DNA of 64,000 nucleotides from Branchiostoma lanceolatum. Lineage: Eukaryota > Chordata > Leptocardii > Amphioxiformes > Branchiostomatidae. The notes under the pieces were generated by a model, which made no database searches, was not told the origin of the DNA, and was given only the letters and a program-made list of their open reading frames with translations. Location: positions 10,380,734 through 10,444,733 of the forward strand of contig NC_089738.1 in assembly GCF_035083965.1 (NCBI RefSeq), written 5' to 3'. Positions 1-12,600 of this stretch are shown here, piece after piece (positions within the stretch are counted from its first letter, which is position 1; every line of letters begins with the position of its first letter). The position numbers were made by a program, and so were the translations under genes.

Positions 1-640
1 TCTTTCTCTACACTGCAGGGCACGTCAGTGTTCTCCGCCTCTACACGGGCCTGTAGTGAACCGTCTCCTGCTGTCCCTGTGTCGACTATAGTGAGAAGTA
101 TTCATTAATTATAACGTCAGTAAGATAGTGCAGTGTAGTGTAGTTTAGTGTAGTGTAGTGTAGTGTAGTGGCACGTCAGTGTTCTCCGCCTCTACACGGG
201 CCTGTAGTGAACCGTCCCCGGACGTCCCAGTGTCGACTGTGGTAGGGTAAATATATTGCTGTGTTAATAATGGCACCGTTTTAATATAGTGGTACACGTC
301 GTCTATCTCTACACTACGAGTCCCGTCAGTGTTCTCCACCTCTACATTGCATGGCCTTCAGTGAGCCGTCTCCTGCTGTCCCAGCGTCGACTTTGATGAG
401 GAATTTGCAATACTACGTTAGTGAAGGCGATGGTGTAGTGAAGTGTAGAGGGACACGTCGTACAGTATATCTCTACACTACTTATACAGGGCACGCCTGC
501 GTTCTCCGTTTCTAGCTCTACACGGGCCAAGTGTCGACTTTTGGGAAATATATAATGTAGATTGATAAGTTAGAGAAAGCGCCGGCGTAGTGCAATGAGA
601 CGTCGCCCATTCTCTACGCTATAGAAATCGACGCTAATTT
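1..640. repeat. Degenerate ~150-bp tandem repeat (minisatellite)
   Basis: A unit starting near CACGTCAGTGTTCTCCGCCT recurs at about 21, 172, 322 and 492 (spacing 151, 150, 170). Each unit carries GTGTCGACT-like and TAGTG-rich parts; TAGTG itself is iterated at 126-170. The array runs off the left edge and lies in, or 3' of, the last visible filamin intron. I see no exon in it. Confidence 0.7.
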
Positions 641-672
641 TATTCTAAGTCCAGTTAGTGACTAAAAGTTAC

Positions 673-3600
673 CTTGCATCCTTGCAGGTTGCCCAAGTTT
701 GGCCTGATATGTGGTACTCCGTACATTGATTCTTTCGACATCATAGGCAGTAATACCGAAAGGACTTCCGGACACCTCGTTTCCTTCAAACAGAACCTTA
801 ATCTGGTATTCACCTAGAGAGGACAAATGGGAGATTATCATTTTATGTTCCAAACAAATACGCACGCTAAAAAGAGTATAGCATGTCCAGGACACAAGAT
901 ACAAAACCCGAAAGTTCTGCTTCAGTACCAAGGTCACATACAAAGGGTCTCAAAATTGACCTTGAACGTCGTCTTCCCAACACCAAGTCTCATTAAAAGA
1001 TAATTTTAACCCATCCAGAGGCTCGTAACTTTTGATGACCACAAAAATCAGGAAACACAGACAGACATATAGATACGCAGACAGACATGCCTAATACAAT
1101 ACCTCCCTTTTCAAAGGAGGTAAATAGCAGACAAAGCTGTAATGTCATGGTTGACAGCATGGGGCAAACATGACTAAATATAAAAGAATGACGAACAAAA
1201 ATGTGATTTTTGAAGCAATTGCTGTAAACGTAAGCTTCTTACTCTTCAAACACCCCAATTCTGTATTTAGAATACCTACCTATGGCATCAGGTACAAACT
1301 CTCCGATAAAGTCCCCGCCATGTTTGTCCTCCAACTTACACGGTACAGGGACGTGTCCTGGTCCTAACAATGGAAGAAGCTAGGTAAACTATGCAATATC
1401 ATTTTTCATTTGTCAAGTCTTGCAAAAGGACGCCTTAATTTTCGAACAAATACAACACTGCATAGAAAAGATTCTATAGTACAACTCTACCTTTTAGAAC
1501 GACCCCGTTGTAGTATAGAGTACTATGACGTAAGCAATGTCCGCCATGTTGGATGGTTAAACCTTGAAAACGCCTTGTGGATTTCAATTTGTATAATTAT
1601 GTAACTACAGTTATGCCGTTGTGAAAAAGTACATACACATTCATTGGTCTGACTGATCCAGGTTTTAACCAATCAGCATGGCGACCAAGACATCAGGTGC
1701 AAATCATCCAATAGTACGTCTTAAAGACAACATTATAGTGATACGTACCCGTGACGGCACACTGCACCGTGCCCTTCCCCCCGCCCTGCGTGTGCACGAA
1801 GAACCGGTAGGGGGAGTTGAGCTGAACTCTCTTCCTCCCATCTCCGGTCACCGACACTCGGTCAGGGTTCAAGATGTTGCAGGCAAACGGAGTCCCTGGT
1901 TTATTTCAGAAGAAAAAACACATAGTGCATTAGTTTTAATGTCATTAGAAAAGACAATACTGACCAATTTCCGTTGTTATACAAATAAATCTGAAGTGAA
2001 AATATTTGTGTTTTTCCTTATATATGGTACATGCATTCGTAAATGATGTTATAATTGTTATACCTGATATATGGGGGATTATTAAAATTCCATCCCAAGT
2101 CGTTGTTATATGTCTACTTTTAGACAACGTCTCATGTTTTTATGTATATATAATAATTGCTAAGCAAACTACTGAAATTTGTTAAACCAATGCGTATCAG
2201 TATACTTGTTGATACAGCATTATCAGGACAAATTTACAATATGATACACCATTTTATTTAATAGTTTGTATCATGCATTTTCATCTCTTACCTGGAATGT
2301 CCACTCCGTTGTAAGTAACCCTAACGTCATGTTCGCCGACCGATTCGGGTCTGAATGTCACGGCGTACCGTTCGGCTGCTATTTTCCGCACGGTGCTTTT
2401 CACGTGCGACGTCCCCCCTTCTGTGGTCACGTGACATTTCAGGTCACCTTCACCTGCTCCTTCCGTGTTTACTACAAGATAAAAATAATAGTGATGATGA
2501 TGATGATGATGATGATGATGACAATGATGATAATAGGGTGGTTTTTATATCGACATCACACAGACAGTCATCATTGGCAACAAAGGACTACCTATGATCG
2601 ATATCTATCTGACAGTTTGTTCTCAAATTTTATCTCTCACATTGAATATATACCTCAAATTGATCTGCAGTTTCATTTGTCACATTATATCTCTCATACT
2701 GAATGATGATGAGGTATTGGAAAGTGTTCAATTTCAAACGCCCTAGATCAATCGCATAAGTTGGAAAGAAATCGTAGTAATTGCTACTAAACATGCTAAG
2801 GTGCTAACCAAAATACAACACATGCAAAATTGAAGATGATGATAAACCTAATTGTCATATAATAACCATGATAAAAGTGATGCGGTAACTGTAATGTACG
2901 GATCACAGCGAATAATCGTGCAGCACTCCCACTATAGAGTGGACCAACATGACCTAAGTATTCACCCCAATAACTCTCTATTCTTTCTGCGCCCCTTTTT
3001 GGTTATGTATATTTTAGTCGCTATTCATTATTTATACGGTTATACCGATTCATAAAGAGAGAACGCTTGCGGGCATCGCTGAATGAGTGATAATGCACGC
3101 AGATTAATCATCCGGAAAATGTGGGGATGTCTTTATAGAATGGAAAATGGTGTGCTAAAATTCAATCTTAACGTGATGATTGTTACGCACATGTCAATAG
3201 AAAGCTAGGAGGGGGAGGAACTGGGTGCACAGTGGGGAAGTTTTATCCTATAACGATGCATATCCTGTGAATAAATATCTGACAAAAATTGTTGACTCGG
3301 AATTTGCTGTTATATTGTAAAAAAATAATAGAATGTGGAAAAGCCGCTAACTAGCTCTATAAACATAAAAATAACATAGAGAGAAAAGAGACAGAGAGAA
3401 TGTTTGAATACAAACTGTATTATTTTAGCCCCTTGGACCTTTATAACGGTAACCGGTATCTAGTTCTACAGACATACAAAGAACAGAGAGAGACAGAGAG
3501 AGAGAAATATTCATTTCGCCTCTTGGACTTTAGAAATGTAGTCGGTAGCTATTTGAACTAATAGTGTAAACGTAGAAATAACATGCTAGAGAGAGTGACG

Positions 3601-6600
3601 GAGAAAGAAAGAGAGAATATGTTTTGGATACAAACTACACTCATTCAGCCTCTTGGACTACGTTATCAAGTATAATACTTGTTAAGCCTGTATTTCTTCA
3701 GATAAGGGTAAAAATGACTTAATTCTGCGCATACCAGTAAATTCCACCATCTCCCCTGGTCTACCGGTTGTTTCCAGGTCCTCAACTGATATCTTACTGG
3801 AGTCGTACGACTGGACCACGTACGGGCTGCCGGGAACTTCGACACCACCGAACAGTACCTGTACATGGTGCCTCCCTAAAACAATTGTTAACCATTATGA
3901 ACAAATATAAAAAAAACGACGATCAATGCTATCTAATATATTGATAATGTAGACAGAAAAAGGACAATAACCATCCTGTTATTGTGCAACATAAGTCGTT
4001 ACGCTCAAAAAACACATAATTTCAAAGTGTTCAACAAATCAGAGCTGTACCTTGCTGTTAATACCACTCAGTACACTCTAGTGTTTTAATACCTTGACGT
4101 TGGTCCGAAGTGATGCAGAATATATGTTGTCGGTGATTTTCCGTATCAAAATAATGAATTATGACTCTATATATAAGCTCTTTCAAAGACGTGTCCCAAA
4201 AATAGGTGTTAAGGGTTTTCGTTTTCTAAAAACTGTACAATGAAAACAGACAATGAAAATGAGCACGCTTGAATAAATGTATTCTAGATTATGACAAATT
4301 TATGGATGACTTTTGTTTGTGACCAGTGTTTGGAAAATTTGCAGGAAGACCTAAATCAAACGTAACTCAAAGGGAATGTCCTAAATGACTCCAGGGATAA
4401 TTGATTGATAATCAATACTGTTTGAAAAGAGAATGAATGAAATTCCTTTGGGCAGACGGGTTCTTCTTGACAAAGTCATAAATCTGGGTGATTCCCATGA
4501 ATCGTAATAAGTACCAAGCTGTTTTGATATTTTTATCTCCATGAAAAATGGAGATATAGTTTTGGGTGTGTCTGTGTGTGTGTTTGTTTGTCTGTTTGTT
4601 TGTCTGTTTGTGTTTCCGCACTACTGTAGTCAGCATAACTCAGGAACCTCTTGATGGATCACGATGATATTTGGTATGTGGGTAGGTGTTGTGAAGCCGA
4701 AGTTTAAGGTTGATTTTGGGCCCCCTGGTATGTGACCTTGGTACTGCAGCAGAACTTCAATTTTTGTGTCTTTTGACCTGGACGTGCTGTGGTCTTGGTT
4801 TTTGGGTGGCAGATAGCGTGTGATGTAATTAAGAAATGGTGTAGGTTTGGGCCCCCTAGCAGCTTACTATGGAACTGCAGTGGCGTTATTGTGAAAATCT
4901 TCTAAGGGGAATAACTGAACAAAGGAAAGACGGATTTCCATCATATTTAGTATGCAAGTAGCTTAGGCAGAGATGTACAAAATGAAGTGCAAATTATGCT
5001 AATTGGGACTTAATTTGCATAGCTAATGAGGAAAATCTATATTTGCAGCGTTTTCCATTATAAGACTCACATACATGTAACATATGTAGTTTATGGAAAG
5101 TGGAGCATCAAGAGATACCAATTATGCAAATAAATTCCTGATTTGCATAATTAATGCAAAAACACAGAAACTCATCAAATTGGAAAATTATAGGACTATC
5201 AATATTGCAATATGTGTAAGTAAGATAGATATGTTTAGGATTAAGCATATATTATGTAAATGTGTCATTTGCATAAATAGAATTGTTCATGGAGATATGA
5301 GGTCGCGGAACTCTTGTTGTCCTTGCGAAAAAGCGCATTTGCGTTGGTATTACAACTATCACATTTTGCAAGCTTATTTTCTGATTCTTAAAGTTATTTA
5401 AACATGTTCAATGCAAATGCCAAAAGCGATCTTTACTTACCGACATCAGACGGTGTCCAGTGTGCCCTCACTTCATGCCGTTCGTTCTCCACTCGACATG
5501 GTATCACACTACCAAACGGGTCTGCAAGAAAACACATTTCAACACTTTCAGAAAGCACATTGAAAACAAAAGATAAACAAAGTTAAAGCAAGTTATGTGT
5601 GTTATATGTATTTCAAAATGTCAAGTCATTCATATTGTAGTGAGGAGTATGCATTTGTGCCAATCAACCATCACGGGGGACGTGATAGACTTCCGGTAAC
5701 CTTTGACATATTACTGAAGTCACGTGTTCTGTTTATCGGATTTTTTTCTTTTTCACCATCACCAGCACCACCTGCTGCAGCTGGGCGTGACCCTGACATT
5801 TCATCCTCTGCGTTATGTCCCTCGCGGGGCTTTGCCGAGTACTGTGTAGATGTAGATATAGATGTAGACGCGATGTCAATTATTTGAGGAAGGTTGTCGC
5901 TGTACTGTTGGGCTATAATTTGGGGAGTCAAGGCTTTTTGTTTGTTAAGGAGTAAATGCAACTTAGACGTCATCCACCAACATGTCTTTACAAAAGCTTC
6001 TCTCAAAGCAAAAATACATTTCTCTAAGATTCATAAAATTTATTTTCCTGACCTGTGATGATGAAGGTGGTGGTGCCCTCCCCTGCGTCACGTGTGGTGA
6101 CGGTGAAGTTGGTCAGGCGGCCTGCGGTGGCCACACGGGGCTGGTGCTTGATGGGCGCCACGCGGCTGGGGTCGATCACATTGCAACGGAACGGACATCC
6201 TGGGAGAAGAAAGGGGAATGTTATAATTATCATTGATATCACCGTCGTACTCATTATCACAATATACATCATGATCATTGTAGTCATACTTTAATTGATT
6301 ATCACCATATACATTATCATCATTATCATCGTACTGATAGTTGTATCCATTATCACCATATACACAATTATCATTATCATCGTAGTCATACTTGTATTCT
6401 TTATCACTATATATATCAATATATCATAAGCATTACCATTGTAGTCAGCTTATTTACCGTCACAATACACATAATTATCATCGTCATTATACTGGGTATC
6501 AACATATACATCATTATCCTTAGTAACCTGATCCTCAACCTTATGGTTAGTTCAGAATCATTACAATAGCAACGACATTGTCAGCAACATTGACAACAGT

Positions 6601-9600
6601 GTCGTTAACTCAAGTTTCATCATCCCTATTAGTTTATTATCATTATCAAGGACATTGCCAACAGCGTTGTTGATGTCATTATCATCACCAAAGTCAGCAT
6701 CTTCATTTTGGATATTACCGACGTTATTATCATCATGTATTTATCTATTTGTTCGGTCGTGAGAAGCTTGTATAAGCAGGGTATCCCAACTAGCTAGTGG
6801 TCATTATCATCATAATTATCCTTATCGATAGTATCGTCCGATCACCATTAAGATCACTATCTCATACGCTGTCACATTTTGGACACTGAAACATTCACAT
6901 CTCAACTATCAGTGAGATGTCATAACAAAGGAAACTCTCTTAAGGTACTGACCCCCAAAATCGTATAGCTTCATGAAAAATACATGAAAACGTCTGGACA
7001 TCCTTCTCTGATCAAAATGGGCCTGGACATCGAAGGCAAAAAGGTGCTAAGTTACGATATCATAATCATAGAAAACAGCGTCCTGGTGGCTTAAACGTGC
7101 AGTTATGGCATACTTAGTGACATTTTAGCAACGTTAACACCAGCAAAAAGTATTTGTTATGGTTCCCATAGTATCTATTTCCAAACATACACAAACGAGT
7201 ATGTAATCAAGTTATCATGCTGCATGAAGTCACGGCGGGGCTCTTGACCTTGGCGTGATGCGTGTTCGATGATTTATTATCTCTTATCACGTAGATACAA
7301 AACAGACCGCATCGCTTCTTTGTAATCTTCGGTTTTATGACAGTTATGAAGTGGCCAGCAGCCATTACGACCTCTTGGCTTGATATGATAGCAATATTTA
7401 AGAGAATTTTCGAGTGTTCTATCCCTTTGAAGTGATACTATCATTACGGCAAGATGGACACATTAAGGAGACTATTACTAAATGTTACTAGGCACTGGAA
7501 TCGATAGGAGAAAATACACAGGAATCGGGAAAATCCCATTAAGAAAAGATCAACTATGTACGGAGAAATCAAAGTCGAAGTGCACAATTGTTTTATATAC
7601 AAATTTTGAGTCAAGATTTTCAAAGGTGTTTCCTAGAATTGTCACAAAATGAAATATCCACGTGCTCATAAATAGGTGCAAATCAATTATTTAAAAATAC
7701 ATTTTCGTGATATGAAGGCATTTAGCAATTCGAGGGTACAATTACTTCAGTCAATGTAATTTTATCACCTCCTTGATTTAATATTTTAGCTAAGATGAAA
7801 TATATTGCATGAATTTTAAGTAATATTTAAGCTCCAATAACGGTAGGAAATACAAGAGACTTAGGCACACTGGTACTAGCGACTGCTAATTCATTCCAAA
7901 TCGTACTCGTCATCTCTTCGTGAGTAACACTTACGAATGGATCTAATTATCCAACTAGGCGAGGAAGAGGTTTTCATTGGCTACCAATCAATGGAGTCAC
8001 CTACCTAGATGAACTAAAAGCACCCGTCTCAGCATGAGTCGTCCGTTCTCTCTGCCTCACCAACATAACGAGCAACAAACCGACCCTACATTGTTCGCGG
8101 ACGTCACAATGTACTCTAACCCACACGGAATCCACTCCCAGGGGGAGGGGGGCAAAGTGACTTTCCCTGTACCGCGCCACGGTACCGGTAACATCATAAT
8201 GGTATAACTCTTGAGGTCAGAAGGATTTTGATTAAGGATTTACAACCGAAAGTAAGGTCATGTACTCAATGAATACCCCACCGTATAGGTATTAATAAAC
8301 CATTATAGTAGTTTCATTTGATCAGAGCAATTGTAGAATTTGTAATGTAACTAATGCATTCATTCATAGTTTACAATATGTATAGAATAGACGTTTTGTA
8401 TCTTTTTATGTTATCGCATTTATATATCCCCTTGCCCTTAGGCTTCGGGCATGAATTTGTAAATAAGAGGTTATATATTGATAAAGTAGTTAACATTTAA
8501 GAAGTTATTATTCCTCCACAGAATTTAAGATGCCATTGCAAACGGCTGAATTGTGGCACTTTCTGTACCTTTTTGTGAGAATGAAAAGTTAATGACTTAG
8601 TTGCACATGCATTAGCAGCTGTTAAATCATTTAGAATTGCTGATTAGTGATTACATGTACATACATAATCATATTGAATATACTAACAATAACTGCATCG
8701 TATTCAGCAAGCACAATTTTGAACTGTAATCATGTAAAAGATCCGTACAAAAACTATATGGACGACTTGAACTATGGAGCATTATAATTTTTATGCTGGT
8801 TGTTTAAAAGTGTTGAAGGCCTACCCCCCATCACAATAATTCTATGGAATGTTCCAAAATCTCACCTGGGACAGTGTCCCCCTCGAAAGTGACGGTGACG
8901 TCATGTGGCCCCGCCCTCTCCGGGATGAATGACACGTTGAGCTTGTTGGGTTCAATGGAGGACAGTTTCCATTTGACAGGCCGGCCATGGTTCAGGATCT
9001 TAATCTGTACGTCACCCGCCCCTGCCTGGGACACGTCAACTAAACAAAAAACGACACATAAACTTAAAACAATTTTAAAAGTATATCAGTAAACACCAAA
9101 AAAGCAAGGCAATCAGACATGTCAGACTTGATCACCTCCCTATGAATTCACACACACGCAGACAGAGAGAAGAAGAGAGAGAGAGCGTGAAAGAGAGAGA
9201 GAGACCTAAAACTATACTTTACTCCCTTGAAGCAAAATAACAATAGCTGCAATAATAATACACCGGTTTACAACTGATTATCTAAGTTGACTTTGTAAAA
9301 ACTCGGCCATTGGCATAAATGGTAACAGGGTGGCAATACTCCCTTGGGAAAAGTCACATATCGTTTCAAAATTATTTTAGTTTACATGCATTTACTTTAT
9401 GATTCTCCTAATACATTACACACATTGCAACAACAGGTAGAAACAACAGTAGTTCTATGACCAATAGTATGTAAAATGCAACATGTAAAATGTTGCAAAT
9501 TTGATATTTGTATCTCATCATAATTTTTTTGCACTAATGAGGGATTCATCTTAATAACTAGTTGAATGATAGGCTACCAAAATGAATTGTTACATACCCT

Positions 9601-12600
9601 GGAAAAGACATTGCTGCCCGACCACACCATCGTCCACGCCGTGGATGACTACAGCTCGGGGGTCATACACCTGGATGGTCGTCGGACAGCCCTCTATCGA
9701 CTCTCCGTTGTACTGCACATCAACTTCATGATCACCTGAGGATTGGAAAGAAAAGTAGTGTACGTAATGTTACAGGTGTAAGAAATGTAGACTTGTGTAT
9801 GTCTCAACTAGATTATATTTTGTATTCACAGTTGTTTATAAATGAACGTTTATTTGCAAGTTCATGCCCGAAGGCTAATTGCAAGTGCCTGGTAGGAGCA
9901 TAAGAGATATACATGTGACAATGAACAGTTGATTGACATTATCGTAACAAAAATCTTAACGAATACTAGTGTCGGTTATATCTAGACGGGTTGGGTTTGA
10001 CTTTTTCTTTTTTGGAAGCTGAGGAACACGAAAAGTCCCATTTTTTTTTATAATCTTTGGTGGTAAGAGGAACGTGGATTTCTATGTTTAATTATAAGTG
10101 GTTTATTAATTGGCGCATTAGGTCCAACAATTGCACATTACCTGCTTCAAACGGTGTGAACTCGCAGACGTAGTTTCCTCCTGAGACGTTGGTGATGTTG
10201 GGGATGGTGGCTCCACTCGGACCTGTGTTGGTAGAAAACAACATAAACAACCATTTCTGCAATAACAAAATTCATTTTAATACGTCAGACTGTAGTAACA
10301 GAGACGACCTTATGTTTCATGCAAATCTTTATTGGTGAACGCCAATGGATAAAGGACCGCGGACTTGCTTCAAAAACGTTGACTTGCATCATCTGTACAC
10401 AGTCTAGCTCCTTTGGCTGGATGAGGTCTTATTAAAACATCAAACCAAATTTGGCCAATTTCTACTATTCGTTCCTGTCCCTGTGGATGAATACAAGATC
10501 ACACTATGTATTCCGGATTTCATCAATACTATAGTCATATACCAAAGACATTGTCTTTTTCAGATTAGTGTTTAGAATTACTGTAAAATTGGCATGGTAA
10601 AAGGGAAAGTAATTTTACCTGTTATCGTGACCTTGATGTCACCTCCACTGCAGCCTTTGATCTTGAAGGTTGACCTTGACCCTGCCCGACACCTTTGTAG
10701 GCCCTTCCCGTGGGCAGATATGGCACTGGTGTTCCCCACTTCGATTTGAAACGGGGACTCTGAAGGACAATCGTACAAAGTGAAAATGTTTCGCTAACAG
10801 ACAACAAGCAGTTAAATATGTTGTTTTACATTGTAATATTGTAACTTCAATGGATGACAGTAGATCATAGTCAGAGAGAGCAAATACGTTTCTTATATTC
10901 AACCATATCTAGAAATATGCAATTGTTATGTTTTATGATATTGTTTTAACATTATGCACAGCTGCAATATCTGTATTATCATTTTGCTTCCTTTTTTTTT
11001 TACAAATAACTGGATTAAGTGAGGGAAAAGAACAAAAGAATAACAGGTTGTGCACCGTAAGCTTTTCTGGCAGATTTGTGAAAATCGAAGTATTAAAAAG
11101 AAATCTTAATATGATATCTTTTCGCATTACCTGCAATCTCATCTCCGTTGTAGTTGACAAAAACTTTGTGCATCCCAACGACTTCCGGTGAGAAGCTCAC
11201 GCGATATTTCCCGAGACCTTCGTTGCGCACGCGACTTGCGATTCGCCCCTTGGGAGAGATCACCACCACGGAGAGGTCACCCTCCCCCGCCTCTCTAGTG
11301 TTGACTGCAAAACAAACATCATGCCAGGTCACATTAATTATGATTATTCCGTTTCTATAGCTTTACAGACTCTCAGTTTACGTCTAGAATAACTCCTACA
11401 ACACACATCGTATTTATGATATTCACAAGAACTAATATTGCAATTTTAAGAGGTATGAAGTTTATTGTAACAGTAATATTATTTTCAAACCTCAAAACTT
11501 ATATTCTGTTACTTCGGTGACAATCGCACTATTGTTGTAGTCATGCAAATATACAACTTACACCCAGTTGGCTGTCTACATGTACAATTCATACTATGCG
11601 TATTGTACTCATGTTGACCAGATGTACGATTTTTAGAAGCAGCCAAATGTAATCAAATGCAACATATTTTGCAACAACGAAAGGTGATAAGCCTATAAAA
11701 GAACGTAGACTGCATGAAATATGTTTTGTGATGCTTGTGAGTATCATAATCTTGTGTTGACATTTAAGCGACTCGTCGCTAAACATAGCTCTGCATTTGA
11801 CAACGCCAACATGAAAGGAAAATTACCGGCAGTGCGAAAATCTTAAAAGTTTACGAGAATTTCATCATGCATTCAGGATCTGAATTGTTAAATTGCAACG
11901 CATAATCAGTGGACAAAAACTATTGTAGAATCATGTACTCGATGCAGTTAGATCGTAGTATATATATATTACACTGCAGCTAAAAGTAGTACAAAGCCGA
12001 CATAATAGATATAGCGGTACATAAATCAAATTCGAAGTACTAGACAATACATAACAGTGTATGCAACGTACACCTGGATATGTGTCCAAGGAGCAGCCTT
12101 TAACTGAAAGATTCTTAACGAAATTGTAAAAGAGATGGTTGCAGACGACAGTTTGCTCAACGACTGACGCGTAACCAAGGACAACGTTTACTTACCTTCA
12201 TAATCTCACCATAAAATCACGCCCAAATATCTGCCGTGATATTTATAGAGCTCTCTCGGGACTCCAACTTACTTTCAGCCGAGCGAAAACGAAGTAGCTA
12301 CCGTGCCATGTCTCGCGTTCGTACGAGGAGTTCTCGAGCAACGCCCGTTTGCAACGAGGAAGACATCGAAATGTTAGGAAAATGCGGAGCACCGGGCTTT
12401 TCTGACAACCTTTCATGAAAGGGTTTCCCCGTCAATGTGACAAGGGAATGACAAACGCGACCGGTGACCTTTCAGTGTAAACAATGGTTTTGTTTAGTGG
12501 AAAATATCGGTAAACCGAACAGACAATGGGTGATGATTCATAGTGGGTGGAGCTACCTTGCTATTCTTGGATACGACTTCTATATTAGGATTATGATTGA

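Noticed and set aside
2355..2597. Asp-rich open frame created by the GAT repeat
   Set aside because: It is the antisense shadow of a filamin exon plus an intronic microsatellite.
5093..5401. 102-codon open frame
   Set aside because: It lies in the AT-rich octamer-containing dispersed repeat.
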